In this document: one piece after another, positions 28,179 through 37,315 of the stretch
Layout of the letters: each line of letters starts with the position of its first letter
Numbering within the stretch: the first letter of the stretch is position 1
DNA from: Paenibacillaceae bacterium
GTDB taxonomy: Bacteria; Bacillota; Bacilli; Paenibacillales; Paenibacillaceae
Length of the DNA stretch: 64,000 nt
Direction of reading: 5' to 3'
Assembly (NCBI GenBank): GCA_004134985.1
Contig: REGQ01000015.1
Span: 90,948 to 154,947, forward strand
The notes under the pieces: model-generated
Seen by the model: the letters and a program-made list of their open reading frames with translations, nothing else
Database searches by the model: none
What the model was told of the DNA's origin: nothing
Position numbers and translations under genes: made by a program

Positions 28179-29386
28179 TTCACATAATTCCCTTTCCATA
28201 GCTCTTCCTGAAGCGCACGCAGACGTTGATGCTTTTGGGCAAATTGCTTAATATAGCTTCCCCATTGCGCTGCAAGTTTTTCCGCTTCGTACAGTTTTTC
28301 CAACTTTTTCAACAGTTTGACAGCCAAGCGATATCCTTGGCGATTGCGAGCCAGAATCGCATCATCAACGGCCTGATGGTAGATCGGGATCAAGACGCGC
28401 GGCGCGGCTTTGCCTGCTTCACGCAAATCCTGAATCGTGAGCGTTTCAATTCGCACACCCAAATAAAGCAGCAAGTCTGCCCAGCGCACATAATGGCCTG
28501 CGGCAAGCCAATGGCTTGCCAATTCTTCATAGGAATGAGGAAGGAATGCGATCATCCGCTCTCCCCAATCTTCATCCGAGTGCAAATCCGCCTTTCGGCA
28601 TAAGGTAAGAAACGGCCTCAGAATAACGCTGTTGCGGCACTCGGCCAGTTCATTCTGCAAATAATTCATCCATGCCCGAAAAGGCTGCCATCGGCGCTGT
28701 TCCAGGCTTCGTTCGGCAAAACTGTAAGCGAGCCATGACACGCTGTCATAATTGGCCGCAGCAAGCCGTTCAACCGCTGACTCTTCATTCATCGCCACGA
28801 CATCAAGATTGGCCAACGCCCCCTGAACAAACGAATAGGCGCGGTTATCCGCAGTCAGCGACTCCAGCATTGCTGATAGCTTGATTCGCTCCACTGCCAA
28901 TTGGTCCTTATTGTCCAGCAATGTTCCCCAGATTGCATGGTACAGGCGATCCCAGCCCAGCAAGGAAGGCTGAGCGTCGCCTGCCCGCTCCCGAAGCAGC
29001 TTGACAAGGGACTGCATCCACTCCTGTTCAAGAGCAGACCATGATCCTGTCTTGATACCGGCAGCCAATTCAAGGAAATGGGAAATCCACGGCTCCGTCA
29101 TTCGTGAAAACGACATTTCATAGTAATAGCGGTTATAGGCATCGGTTGCCGCGAAGGCTGTTTCAACCTGGTCAAACACAAAAGTAACTGCATGAAGCCA
29201 ATGAAGCCGCTGAAGAGGCTTCGGCCAGAGCTTCGCCGTCCCCTTCATTTCCAGCAGTACCGCCTGAAGAGGGTGAATGGATTGCCTGCACTGCTGCCAT
29301 GACAGTCCATACTTCGCGTCAAACCAGGTTAGCCACTCCTGCGGTCCGCTATATTCATCTGGTCTTCCATCATAATTACTTTCCAT
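28175..29386 (-). CDS. YwqB-like partner of the SNF2 ATPase, lacking the SWIM zinc finger
   Basis: 403 residues, helical. The position directly before the SNF2 gene with overlapping ATGA and the tryptophan-rich alpha-helical content resemble the C-terminal part of SWIM zinc-finger proteins (YwqB). The protein has three isolated cysteines and no CxC...CxH SWIM signature, and it begins at an ATG with AAGGG 8 bases upstream, only 30 bp after the previous gene. So the zinc-finger part is absent rather than merely mis-started. It may still be a stable partner of the ATPase. Confidence 0.6.
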   Translation of the reverse strand: MESNYDGRPDEYSGPQEWLTWFDAKYGLSWQQCRQSIHPLQAVLLEMKGTAKLWPKPLQRLHWLHAVTFVFDQVETAFAATDAYNRYYYEMSFSRMTEPWISHFLELAAGIKTGSWSALEQEWMQSLVKLLRERAGDAQPSLLGWDRLYHAIWGTLLDNKDQLAVERIKLSAMLESLTADNRAYSFVQGALANLDVVAMNEESAVERLAAANYDSVSWLAYSFAERSLEQRRWQPFRAWMNYLQNELAECRNSVILRPFLTLCRKADLHSDEDWGERMIAFLPHSYEELASHWLAAGHYVRWADLLLYLGVRIETLTIQDLREAGKAAPRVLIPIYHQAVDDAILARNRQGYRLAVKLLKKLEKLYEAEKLAAQWGSYIKQFAQKHQRLRALQEELWKGNYVK

Positions 29387-29416
29387 ATCTATGCCCTTCT
29401 GACTGCCTTTCGGCCA

Positions 29417-31162
29417 TTAATGCGGTATAATAATTTCTATTGTTAACTGGTTTGGCGTTTCCAAGTCAATTCGCACTGTTCCTTTGTACTGTTCTATAAT
29501 GTTGGTTACGATTGACAGCCCCAGACCTTCATGTCCTTTGCCCTTGTTCGAGTAGCCAGGCTCAAAGATCGGCCTGTTCCGAAGTTCCTGCACTTGCTCG
29601 CAATAATTGGCAATGGTAAACCGCAATTGATTGGCCTCCGCCGTTCCGCTGAGCTGAATCCAGCGCTGCTCTTCCGGGTATTTCATCACTTCTTCAAATG
29701 CATTGTCAACCAAATTGCCAAGCAGGCGCGTAAGATCAAGTGTTTTCATCCCCAGTTCAAGTTTCCTCATTCCGGCAAACTCGCATTCAAAACAGATTCG
29801 CATGCTTTCCGCCTGCGAGAGTTTGGAGCGGATCAGCGCGGCAATCGCCGGATTGCCGATATTGATAATATCACTTACAACTCTGATCTCACCTGTCAAA
29901 TCCTTTGTATATTTTTTCAACTCCTCAACCTTGTTCAGCGCCGCCAGCGAATGAATGGTCTGCACATGATTAACAAAATCATGCCGCTGCGCTTGGATGG
30001 AGTGGAAGAGCTGGCTAATTTCATCTGAATAGGTTACCTGGGCTTCACGCACAACCTTGTCTCGGGACCGTCGGTAATATCCCCAGAAAATCATCAGGAC
30101 GATAATGCTGAACAACGAAGTCGTCGCTATAATGACACCAAGATTCACAAATTGACTGTCCAGCGTATTTTGAACCAGTTGATAGTCTGAAACAACAGCA
30201 AGCAAATAATAATCAAGCGGGATTCCCTGATCATCCACCATGCTTGCAACGCCTTCGATCGGAACAGGAATAAAATTTTTGAGCACATGCTTGCCGTTAA
30301 TATGGGTATTCAATGTAACCGTAGATTGCGTTTCGACGGCCTGCCGCACACTTTCATAGTCTCCGGGATCACTGAAATCATAGCTGCCATAAATGATTGG
30401 CTTTTGAGTGATATGCATTAATTCCTCACCTTGCATTGTCAAGGTGGTTAACGGTTCCATCGGGAAAGTGACCGGATTAATGACCGTAATTTCCAGAATG
30501 GATGGATTTCCCTTTACCGTATCATCGATCTGCTTGTCAACCCCTGTCAGCCATTCGTATTCGGCTTGCATTTCGTAGCTGACATAGGGATCAATAATAT
30601 AATTTGTCGTTCCATCGTAATAGTAGCCCCACTTTCTCACTTTGCTCGTATCGGAAGTGGCCACTTCGAACGGACCGGTCCAAAAGTTTTGCAGTGATTG
30701 TCCCCAGGCGATATTTACATTATAATTGGTAAACAACTCATTAAATGCCTGATACCACGGCTTCCATGAACGGGTTCCAATTCCGATCTGCTGCGGATCG
30801 GACGACTTGTAGAGAACGATGTCGTCATCCGTCTTCTTGAGCAAGGTAATATGCTGAACATTCAGCCGTTTGCTCAACTCCACCAACTGCGCATTTTCAA
30901 CTTTCTCTATATCAGGGTCGAGCGCATATTGTACGGCAATTGCCGCCGTCCGCAGCCGATGGCCGATTTGCTCCTGATATTTCTCTGATCCCAGTCTGGA
31001 TTGTTCAATCGAGATTTCGATCTGCTTGGCAATCGACTCCATTTCGTGGCTTAAGCTTTCTTCAAGCGATTGTTTGGTAACAAAGTAGTACACCGTATTA
31101 TTAATGCCAAGCACCGCAACAATTAACACGATTGTTACGATCCAAGCATTGCGTCGCATCAT
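29417..31162 (-). CDS. Orphan sensor histidine kinase, Spo0B/CitA-like catalytic type
   Basis: 581 residues. TM1 (~7-27), a long extracytoplasmic Cache-like sensor (~30-330), TM2 (~335-360). The phosphoacceptor is in AQRHDFVNHVQTIHSLA, the Spo0B-type variant of the H-box. The ATPase has LTRLLGNLVDNAFEEV (N-box) and GHEGLGLSIV (G-box). Such kinases often sense organic acids, sugars or peptides. No response regulator is adjacent, so the partner is elsewhere. SD AGGGG lies ~10 bases before the ATG. Confidence 0.85.
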   Translation of the reverse strand: MMRRNAWIVTIVLIVAVLGINNTVYYFVTKQSLEESLSHEMESIAKQIEISIEQSRLGSEKYQEQIGHRLRTAAIAVQYALDPDIEKVENAQLVELSKRLNVQHITLLKKTDDDIVLYKSSDPQQIGIGTRSWKPWYQAFNELFTNYNVNIAWGQSLQNFWTGPFEVATSDTSKVRKWGYYYDGTTNYIIDPYVSYEMQAEYEWLTGVDKQIDDTVKGNPSILEITVINPVTFPMEPLTTLTMQGEELMHITQKPIIYGSYDFSDPGDYESVRQAVETQSTVTLNTHINGKHVLKNFIPVPIEGVASMVDDQGIPLDYYLLAVVSDYQLVQNTLDSQFVNLGVIIATTSLFSIIVLMIFWGYYRRSRDKVVREAQVTYSDEISQLFHSIQAQRHDFVNHVQTIHSLAALNKVEELKKYTKDLTGEIRVVSDIINIGNPAIAALIRSKLSQAESMRICFECEFAGMRKLELGMKTLDLTRLLGNLVDNAFEEVMKYPEEQRWIQLSGTAEANQLRFTIANYCEQVQELRNRPIFEPGYSNKGKGHEGLGLSIVTNIIEQYKGTVRIDLETPNQLTIEIIIPH

Positions 31163-31185
31163 TCGCTACAACCCCTGATTATTTT

Positions 31186-31863
31186 TTAAACTTGATTGCG
31201 TTTCTTCAGCCTACTGCGCAGCGCCCATCCGCGTTCCTGCCTCTTTTTGTACTTCGGAAGCGTCTGATACACCTGCCAGGACTCCGCGTAGGCGCGATTG
31301 GCTTCCGACAGATTGCCAAGCTGTGCATACAGATTGCCAAGCCGGTAATAGGCTTCACAGGAAGAGGATTGAATCGTGCGAAACTGCTCAAGATAAGCGA
31401 TTGCCTTATCAGGGGACGTCTTGAAATGAACAGCGGCCAAGCGCAAGTAAGGTTCGCCATACTTCACTCTCGGATTCAGCTCAAGTGCCTTCAAGATATA
31501 CGCCTCGCCCTCCGTCTCACTGCCAGTGTGCAAATAGGCGACACCCAAATCATTCCAGTACTCTGCTGAATGAGCCAATTTATCTCCAATTGACTCCAGC
31601 CGCTTGCGTGCTTCGGCATAGCTTTTCTTCTCCAACAGCAACCGGGCAATGTCTTGCTTCGCCGTTACATCATTGGGGTTGAGCAGCAATTGCTGCCGCA
31701 GCTTCGCGATCTGGCTTCTTCTGCGCAGCGGCTTGACGAAGCTTGGAGACAGTCCGATAAATCGACGGTCAATGAAATAGACGATGATCAGCAGTACAAT
31801 GATTGCAATAAACGGATAGCCGAAAATCCACATTAAGAGCGGAAACAGAATAAATTTTCCCAT
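31186..31863 (-). CDS. Membrane-anchored TPR protein
   Basis: 225 residues. An N-terminal hydrophobic segment (~1-30, ILFPLLMWIFGYPFIAIIVLLIIVYF) anchors it; a basic linker follows, then four or five TPR units (~55-205; for example AEYWNDLGVAYLHTGSETEGEAYILKALELNP). TPR proteins act as scaffolds. The partner is unknown. ATG at 31863 has GGAGG 5-6 bases upstream. It precedes the orphan kinase by 23 bp, so both may form a membrane signalling unit. Confidence 0.8.
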   Translation of the reverse strand: MGKFILFPLLMWIFGYPFIAIIVLLIIVYFIDRRFIGLSPSFVKPLRRRSQIAKLRQQLLLNPNDVTAKQDIARLLLEKKSYAEARKRLESIGDKLAHSAEYWNDLGVAYLHTGSETEGEAYILKALELNPRVKYGEPYLRLAAVHFKTSPDKAIAYLEQFRTIQSSSCEAYYRLGNLYAQLGNLSEANRAYAESWQVYQTLPKYKKRQERGWALRSRLKKRNQV

Positions 31864-31964
31864 ATTCTCCTCCAATAATTGTCCTTCTCACATCATATCA
31901 TATGCATAAACACCTGTCTTCCATGTGTTCGCTTCCGTTAACTAAACGAAATCGAGGTGCAGCA

Positions 31965-32909
31965 ATGCAAACAGAATGGGAAAAACTAATCGCATCCGCT
32001 CCGCTTTGGCTCGAAGAAAGCCGCAAACAGGCCACTCAAGGGAAGGTGCCTGATTATATTCCCGAGCTTGCAAGCGCCCCTGCCGATCGTCTAGGACTGA
32101 CAATTCACCAATTGCACGGCGGGAGCATTCATGCAGGAGATTGCAGCATGCCCTTCACGATGCAGAGCATATCCAAAGTGTTTACCTTGCTGCTGGCGCT
32201 TATGGACTGCGGCGAGGAAGCCGTATTCGGCAAAGTCGGCCAGGAGCCGTCGGGCGACGACTTTAATTCCATGCTGAAGTTGGAGCTGGTAGAGCCTGGC
32301 ATTCCTTTCAATCCGCTGATCAATGCCGGGGCGATTGCCGTTACCTCGCTGCTCGCCGGAAAGGGAGTTGATGACAAGTTTGAGCGGATTCTCTCCTTCT
32401 TTCGAACGTTGGCAGGCGATCCGGGTCTTGACTACAATACCAGCATTTATTTGTCAGAGAAAAGAACCGCGCACCGCAATCGTTCGCTGGCCTATTTCCT
32501 GAAAGACAATCAAGTGCTGGATGAAAGCACCGACGTAGAGGACGTGCTCGACTTATACTTTAAACATTGCTCGATTGAAGTGCAATGCTGCCATCTGGCC
32601 CGCATGGGACTCGTGCTTGCCAATGACGGCATTGATCCGCAGACAGGAAATGAGCTTATTCCGCGCCGCTATGTGCAAATTGCCAAAACGTTTATGGTGA
32701 CGTGCGGCATGTACAATGCATCCGGGCAATTTGCCATTCAGGCAGGCATCCCTGCGAAAAGCGGCGTGTCCGGCGGCATTCTGGCTCTGGTACCGGGCAA
32801 ATACGGCATTGGCGTCATCAGTCCTGCCCTGAATCGGATGGGCAACAGCACCGCGGGCGTTCATCTGCTGGAGAGATTGTCCAAAGCATTTGACTGGAGT
32901 TTGTTCTAG
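31965..32909 (+). CDS. glsA: Glutaminase A
   Basis: 314 residues. Hydrolyses L-glutamine to glutamate and ammonia. It has the serine-dependent fold: MQSISKVF (SxxK), NPLINAGAIAV, YNTSIYLSEKRTAHRNRSLAYFLK, and the glycine-rich GVSGGILALVPGKYGIGV near the end. Length and motifs are normal. ATG at 31965 has GAGGTG 5 bases upstream; the earlier in-frame ATG has none. It is transcribed alone, divergent from the TPR gene. Confidence 0.95.
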   Translation: MQTEWEKLIASAPLWLEESRKQATQGKVPDYIPELASAPADRLGLTIHQLHGGSIHAGDCSMPFTMQSISKVFTLLLALMDCGEEAVFGKVGQEPSGDDFNSMLKLELVEPGIPFNPLINAGAIAVTSLLAGKGVDDKFERILSFFRTLAGDPGLDYNTSIYLSEKRTAHRNRSLAYFLKDNQVLDESTDVEDVLDLYFKHCSIEVQCCHLARMGLVLANDGIDPQTGNELIPRRYVQIAKTFMVTCGMYNASGQFAIQAGIPAKSGVSGGILALVPGKYGIGVISPALNRMGNSTAGVHLLERLSKAFDWSLF

Positions 32910-32930
32910 GCAATTCAGCCGTGTTTTCTA

Positions 32931-32960
32931 TTGGCATGATCACCCATACTAAGCTATAAT
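32931..32960 (+). promoter_or_regulatory. Sigma-A promoter of the ROK regulator gene
   Basis: TTGGCA, 18 bp, TATAAT, about 68 bp before the start codon of the ROK gene and 22 bp after the glsA stop. Confidence 0.55.
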
Positions 32961-33027
32961 AGAGCAAAGTTAATTTCCGATAGGATATATTGGAATGCCA
33001 TAGAATGACGATAAGTGGGGTTTGATG

Positions 33028-34227
33028 ATGCAAAAACGTTTAAAACAGGTCCCTTCGGCCCGCAAACTCATTTATGACTATGTCGCCATGCATCAAACGG
33101 TGTCCAAAGCGGAGCTATTGGAAAATTTCGCGCTGACAAGCAGCAGCCTTACTCGTCTGCTGGACGAAATGACCCAAGAGGGACTTCTGCAGGAATCAGG
33201 ATTCGGCGATTCAACTGGCGGACGGCGACCGATCCTCTATCGAATCAACCCTGCTTATGGATTCGTGTTCGGTCTGGAAATTTCCCGAATTTATTCTTCC
33301 CTCGGATTATTCGATATGGAAATGAATCCCCTCTCCTTCATCCGTTGGCGCATGGATGAAGCGATGAACCCGGATAACTTCATTGAGCATGTCGCTAACA
33401 ATATCCGCTCTTTTATGCGGGATCACCGGCTCTGCAAAGAGCAAATAATCGGTATTGGCATCGGGGCAGTTGGCCCGTTGGACAGGGAGAACGGCGTTAT
33501 TCTGGAGCCGCTCTACTTTCCTGCGCAAGGATGGAATAATGTGCCGATCTGCAGCTTGATTGGGCAGGCAACAGGCTTGCCCGCCTTTCTTGAGAATGGC
33601 GCGAACACCGCCTTGCTTGGCGAGCACCGGGCGCTCGGCGACAAGCAAATCAAACATATGCTTTACGTGCATGCCGGTGCAGGCTTGCGTTCTGCGATGA
33701 TGACCAATGGCCAGATTGTATACGGCGCCGTCGATATGGAAGGATCAATCGGTCAAATGATCATTCAAACCGATGGCCCGAGGCTTCAGGATGATGGCAA
33801 TTACGGCGCATTGGAAGCTTTCGTCTCAGTTCAGGCACTGGAGAAACAGTTCCAGGCCCAAATAAAAGAAGGGCAAGCAGGTAAGCTTGCCCCTATCCAC
33901 ATGCCGACCGAACAGATCAAGTTCGACAGGCTGCTTGCCGCCCTCCACAAGGGCGAGCCAGACGTTCAAAAATTATTCGTGCAAGCCGCCACTTATTTCG
34001 GCATCGGACTCGCGAATTTAATCAATGTGCTCCATCCCGAAAAAATTATATTGGGAGGCGCGCTTATTGCGTCCCATGATCTTTTCTTTGCTACCGCCAC
34101 CACGGTCGCGCGCAGAAATACCTACTATTACCCGCAGTATGAGCCGCTGTTCTCGAAGGGCGTGCTCAAGGAAGACGCGGTTGCAACGGGCGCAGCAGCA
34201 TTTCTGCTGAAAGAATTGTCTATTTAG
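33028..34227 (+). CDS. ROK-family transcriptional regulator (NagC/XylR type)
   Basis: 399 residues. An N-terminal winged helix (VSKAELLENFALTSSSLTRLLDEMTQEGLLQESG) is followed by a sugar-kinase-like ROK domain (IGIGIGAVGPLDRENG; FLENGANTALLGEHRAL). The usual zinc-binding CxCGxxGC loop is missing: the equivalent stretch reads DGNYGALEAFVS. It may therefore bind its sugar effector without a structural zinc. Start ATG at 33028 or 33025 (GTGGGG upstream). It is convergent with the GH78 gene, whose substrate may be its effector. Confidence 0.87.
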   Translation: MQKRLKQVPSARKLIYDYVAMHQTVSKAELLENFALTSSSLTRLLDEMTQEGLLQESGFGDSTGGRRPILYRINPAYGFVFGLEISRIYSSLGLFDMEMNPLSFIRWRMDEAMNPDNFIEHVANNIRSFMRDHRLCKEQIIGIGIGAVGPLDRENGVILEPLYFPAQGWNNVPICSLIGQATGLPAFLENGANTALLGEHRALGDKQIKHMLYVHAGAGLRSAMMTNGQIVYGAVDMEGSIGQMIIQTDGPRLQDDGNYGALEAFVSVQALEKQFQAQIKEGQAGKLAPIHMPTEQIKFDRLLAALHKGEPDVQKLFVQAATYFGIGLANLINVLHPEKIILGGALIASHDLFFATATTVARRNTYYYPQYEPLFSKGVLKEDAVATGAAAFLLKELSI

Positions 34228-34253
34228 TGCCGGCACCCGGCCTCAAGCCGCCT

Positions 34254-37175
34254 TCAAACGGTCGGCGACGCGAGCCGCTTCTCACGAACTGTTCCCTTAT
34301 AGCCTTCCGGCAGCTTGATCGTTAGCTTAACATCATCAGGACAGACAACGTCCAGCCCCATCGTTCCGGATGCCTCATCCACTTTCCATGACACATCGAT
34401 TCTGCCGCCTCCAGGATGAGGCACACTGCCCTTCGCCCAGGACAAGCCGCATGGCTCGGGAGCGATGGTCACTTCCTCCCAGCCCGGTGTCATACCGCTT
34501 ATGCCAAGCAACTGCTTGCCGAGGAAATAAGCCGGCGCTGAAGACCATGCATGGCAATGACTCCGGGTCAGCATGTTCGGATTCGCCCTGTTCTCACTGA
34601 AATTAGGATACATCTCCCAGCACGTCGTTGCCCCATTGTCAATCATCTGCCCGTAATTATGGCGGATATCTTCCACTATTTGCTTGACCAGACCTGCCTC
34701 TGCAAGCGCCTCGTAATAGAAGAAGGACATGAATGGGCTTCCGATCTGTACGAATGAAGCCGGCGGATTCAGCAAGTAACCGGACAGGATCGCTTTCCGG
34801 TCGCCTTCGGCAACCCCCGTCAAACTTGCAACCACCTGCGTCTGCATGCTGCAGCTGACGGAACGGCGCCCATCCGCGTGAATACAGTCAATATAGGCAT
34901 TGCGTTCCTCTTCCCACAGCTGCGCATTAATTGCCGCGCTAATTTCGTTCGCCCGCGCGCTGAAAAACCGCAGGCCTTCCATATCTTCAGCAAGCTCGGC
35001 CATCTCAGCAGCTACCCGCAATGTTTTTACCAAGAACATGTTTTGATGCGCCACAATGCCGTTATTCGGCTGATCAATCGGCGACCAGTCCAGCAAATTC
35101 CAGCCTTTGATGTTCAGCAGACCGCTCTCATCTACTTTCAAGAGGTAATGCTCAAGCGTAAACTTGATCTGCTCATACATTTCTTTTGCAAAAGCACGGT
35201 CCGCTGTTTGAAGATAGTATTCGTGACAGGCAATCGCCCAGAAGAACGTCCAGTTCGGAATAACACTGCTCCATCCGCTTGGCACCTGATCCGCAAACAG
35301 CGGCGTCTGATGCTTAGAGCCGGGGACGAGCGACAGACAGCGTTTCACAATATCGGTTACACCGTACAAGTAATTGCTTACCAGCGCTTCATTACGGCTG
35401 TCCCCAACCCAGAACACCTGCTCATAGGCCGGACAATCGACATACGTGTCTTCCATACAGAGCTTTGTCGTATGCTGGCTAATCTGCCAGATATCATTCA
35501 GAAGCGGGTCTGAGCACTGAAAACGCCCGATCTCTGCCACAGGATAATTGCTCTGCACGCATGTCAGCCCATAGAAGCGAACAGGAACTTTCGCTTCCCT
35601 GACTGTAATCATCACATATCGGAAGCCTCTGCGGATTGGAGAAAGATAGGTTTGTCTGCCCTGTTTGCAAACATAACGAATCGTATTGTCCAGACCAAAT
35701 GTATCCTGCCTGTACTCCCCATTCATATATTCATAGCCGTAGAAGTCAATAATCGTTCCTTCGTCAGCTTCAACTTCAAAGCTCAGATAACCGGAGTATT
35801 CCTTGCCGAAATCGACAATCAACTCGGTATCATATTGTTCAAAAACCGGGATAACCGCTGGAATGTCATGGGGAATAACCAAATTTTGCAGCTCGGCAGG
35901 CACCGATAATTCAACCGATTCCTTCTTCCCGACCGACAACCCGAAAACATTGACTTCACTGACAAAACGCTCCGCAATCGGCTGCAGCCATTCCTTATAC
36001 CGCTCCAGATCAGCAATGGAATGAAGCGCAGTCTGAATTTCCTTGTACGGCCCTTTATTCAAATCCAGCTCACGGTTCTCCTGATGATCGATGCGAACGT
36101 TGGTATCGAATGGACCGATCGAAAAGAACGGGGTCCCGCTCTCTCCGAAATTGTTCGCTTCTGCAGGCAGCACCGAGCGAAGCGTATATGGCGTTTCACA
36201 ATACATGCCAAGCTGCAGTTGACCTGTATGCACTTGACCGCTTACATCAATCACGATCAAGTTGTCCCCCGCTTGCAACGTAAGATCAACGTACTTCTCT
36301 GGCATGGTCCCACGGTAACGCGAATGATCAATACGCTCGCCATTAACATAGCAAGCCGCCATGCATTCCCCGCTGCTCGGAAATCCTAGCACCACCGGCG
36401 ATGACTCCGGAACATTAATAATTGTACCAACATACCCGCTAAACTCCACGTGATTGGCATGTTCTTCGCTGCCCTTCAACATATGGTTCCGCATATCAAT
36501 TGTCGTAGTCCATGTAAACGGCTTGACGCGATGAAGCGTTTCCACACGCACGGGATATACCGTTTCATCCGTAAGCAGCGGGATGTCGCGCGGCTTCAAT
36601 TTGGTCCATGGCTCCATACCTGCAGGGCCGATGACGACAGCCTGCTGCCAGTCTTTATCATCGTAAGCTGGATTCACCCACTGTTCGTCCCAGACGGAGA
36701 TATCGATATATTCAGAAAAACCTTGCTGGCAGGACATGCGCGGCGCGCGGCGGTGCTGTCCGAGATGTCTGGCGTTAAGCCAGGAGTCATCCGTTGGAAT
36801 GACGTCGACCTCCTTACCATCCGCAAGCAGCATGAGCTCGGCAAGCAGTCCGCCTCTCCCACGTATATAATAGAAAGTCGATACACCAAAATGCATGACC
36901 ATAACCGCAATCGTATTTGCTTCGCCCGGCTTTAGCAAATGGCTAACCTCATAGGTATCATAGGATTGCTCGAACGGCCATGATCTGACCGGCCCACGGC
37001 CAAGCCTCACCCCATTGACATGAAGGACATACCTTGAATCCGCCGTAATTTTCAACTGTGCCCCATCCCAACCTTCTGCGGGCACTTCAAAAGACTTGCG
37101 GAAGCAGCGCCATTCATTGCGCGGACTCGCTTCCCCGTCTCCCCAAATCCAGCTTGCCTGCCAGTCGTCTCTCAT
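34254..37175 (-). CDS. GH78-like alpha-L-rhamnosidase
   Basis: 973 residues, no signal peptide, so probably intracellular. N-terminal beta-sandwich domains (WASWIWG-like start; TADSRYVLHVNGVRLGRGPVRSWPF) precede an (alpha/alpha)6 barrel with the family motifs DCPAYEQVFWVGDSRNEAL, NLLDWSPID and MLTRSHCHAWSSAPAYFLG, then a C-terminal beta-domain. It would release L-rhamnose from plant oligosaccharides or glycosides. ATG at 37175 has AAAGGAG 11 bases upstream. Divergent from an AraC regulator that probably activates it. Confidence 0.88.
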   Translation of the reverse strand: MRDDWQASWIWGDGEASPRNEWRCFRKSFEVPAEGWDGAQLKITADSRYVLHVNGVRLGRGPVRSWPFEQSYDTYEVSHLLKPGEANTIAVMVMHFGVSTFYYIRGRGGLLAELMLLADGKEVDVIPTDDSWLNARHLGQHRRAPRMSCQQGFSEYIDISVWDEQWVNPAYDDKDWQQAVVIGPAGMEPWTKLKPRDIPLLTDETVYPVRVETLHRVKPFTWTTTIDMRNHMLKGSEEHANHVEFSGYVGTIINVPESSPVVLGFPSSGECMAACYVNGERIDHSRYRGTMPEKYVDLTLQAGDNLIVIDVSGQVHTGQLQLGMYCETPYTLRSVLPAEANNFGESGTPFFSIGPFDTNVRIDHQENRELDLNKGPYKEIQTALHSIADLERYKEWLQPIAERFVSEVNVFGLSVGKKESVELSVPAELQNLVIPHDIPAVIPVFEQYDTELIVDFGKEYSGYLSFEVEADEGTIIDFYGYEYMNGEYRQDTFGLDNTIRYVCKQGRQTYLSPIRRGFRYVMITVREAKVPVRFYGLTCVQSNYPVAEIGRFQCSDPLLNDIWQISQHTTKLCMEDTYVDCPAYEQVFWVGDSRNEALVSNYLYGVTDIVKRCLSLVPGSKHQTPLFADQVPSGWSSVIPNWTFFWAIACHEYYLQTADRAFAKEMYEQIKFTLEHYLLKVDESGLLNIKGWNLLDWSPIDQPNNGIVAHQNMFLVKTLRVAAEMAELAEDMEGLRFFSARANEISAAINAQLWEEERNAYIDCIHADGRRSVSCSMQTQVVASLTGVAEGDRKAILSGYLLNPPASFVQIGSPFMSFFYYEALAEAGLVKQIVEDIRHNYGQMIDNGATTCWEMYPNFSENRANPNMLTRSHCHAWSSAPAYFLGKQLLGISGMTPGWEEVTIAPEPCGLSWAKGSVPHPGGGRIDVSWKVDEASGTMGLDVVCPDDVKLTIKLPEGYKGTVREKRLASPTV

Positions 37176-37247
37176 TGTTAGCTGCACTCCTTTGTCAATT
37201 GCTAATATCAAAATCAGTATAGAACAATAAACCGGGACACAATTAGG

Positions 37248-37277
37248 TTGATTACGACGTATTTATAGGCCTATAAT
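37248..37277 (+). promoter_or_regulatory. Sigma-A promoter of the AraC regulator
   Basis: TTGATT, 18 bp, TATAAT, 38 bp before the TTG start. It lies in the 140-bp divergent region shared with the GH78 gene. Confidence 0.5.
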
Positions 37278-37315
37278 GACATTATCATTAACCCTTTTGA
37301 AGGGGGACGGAAATA

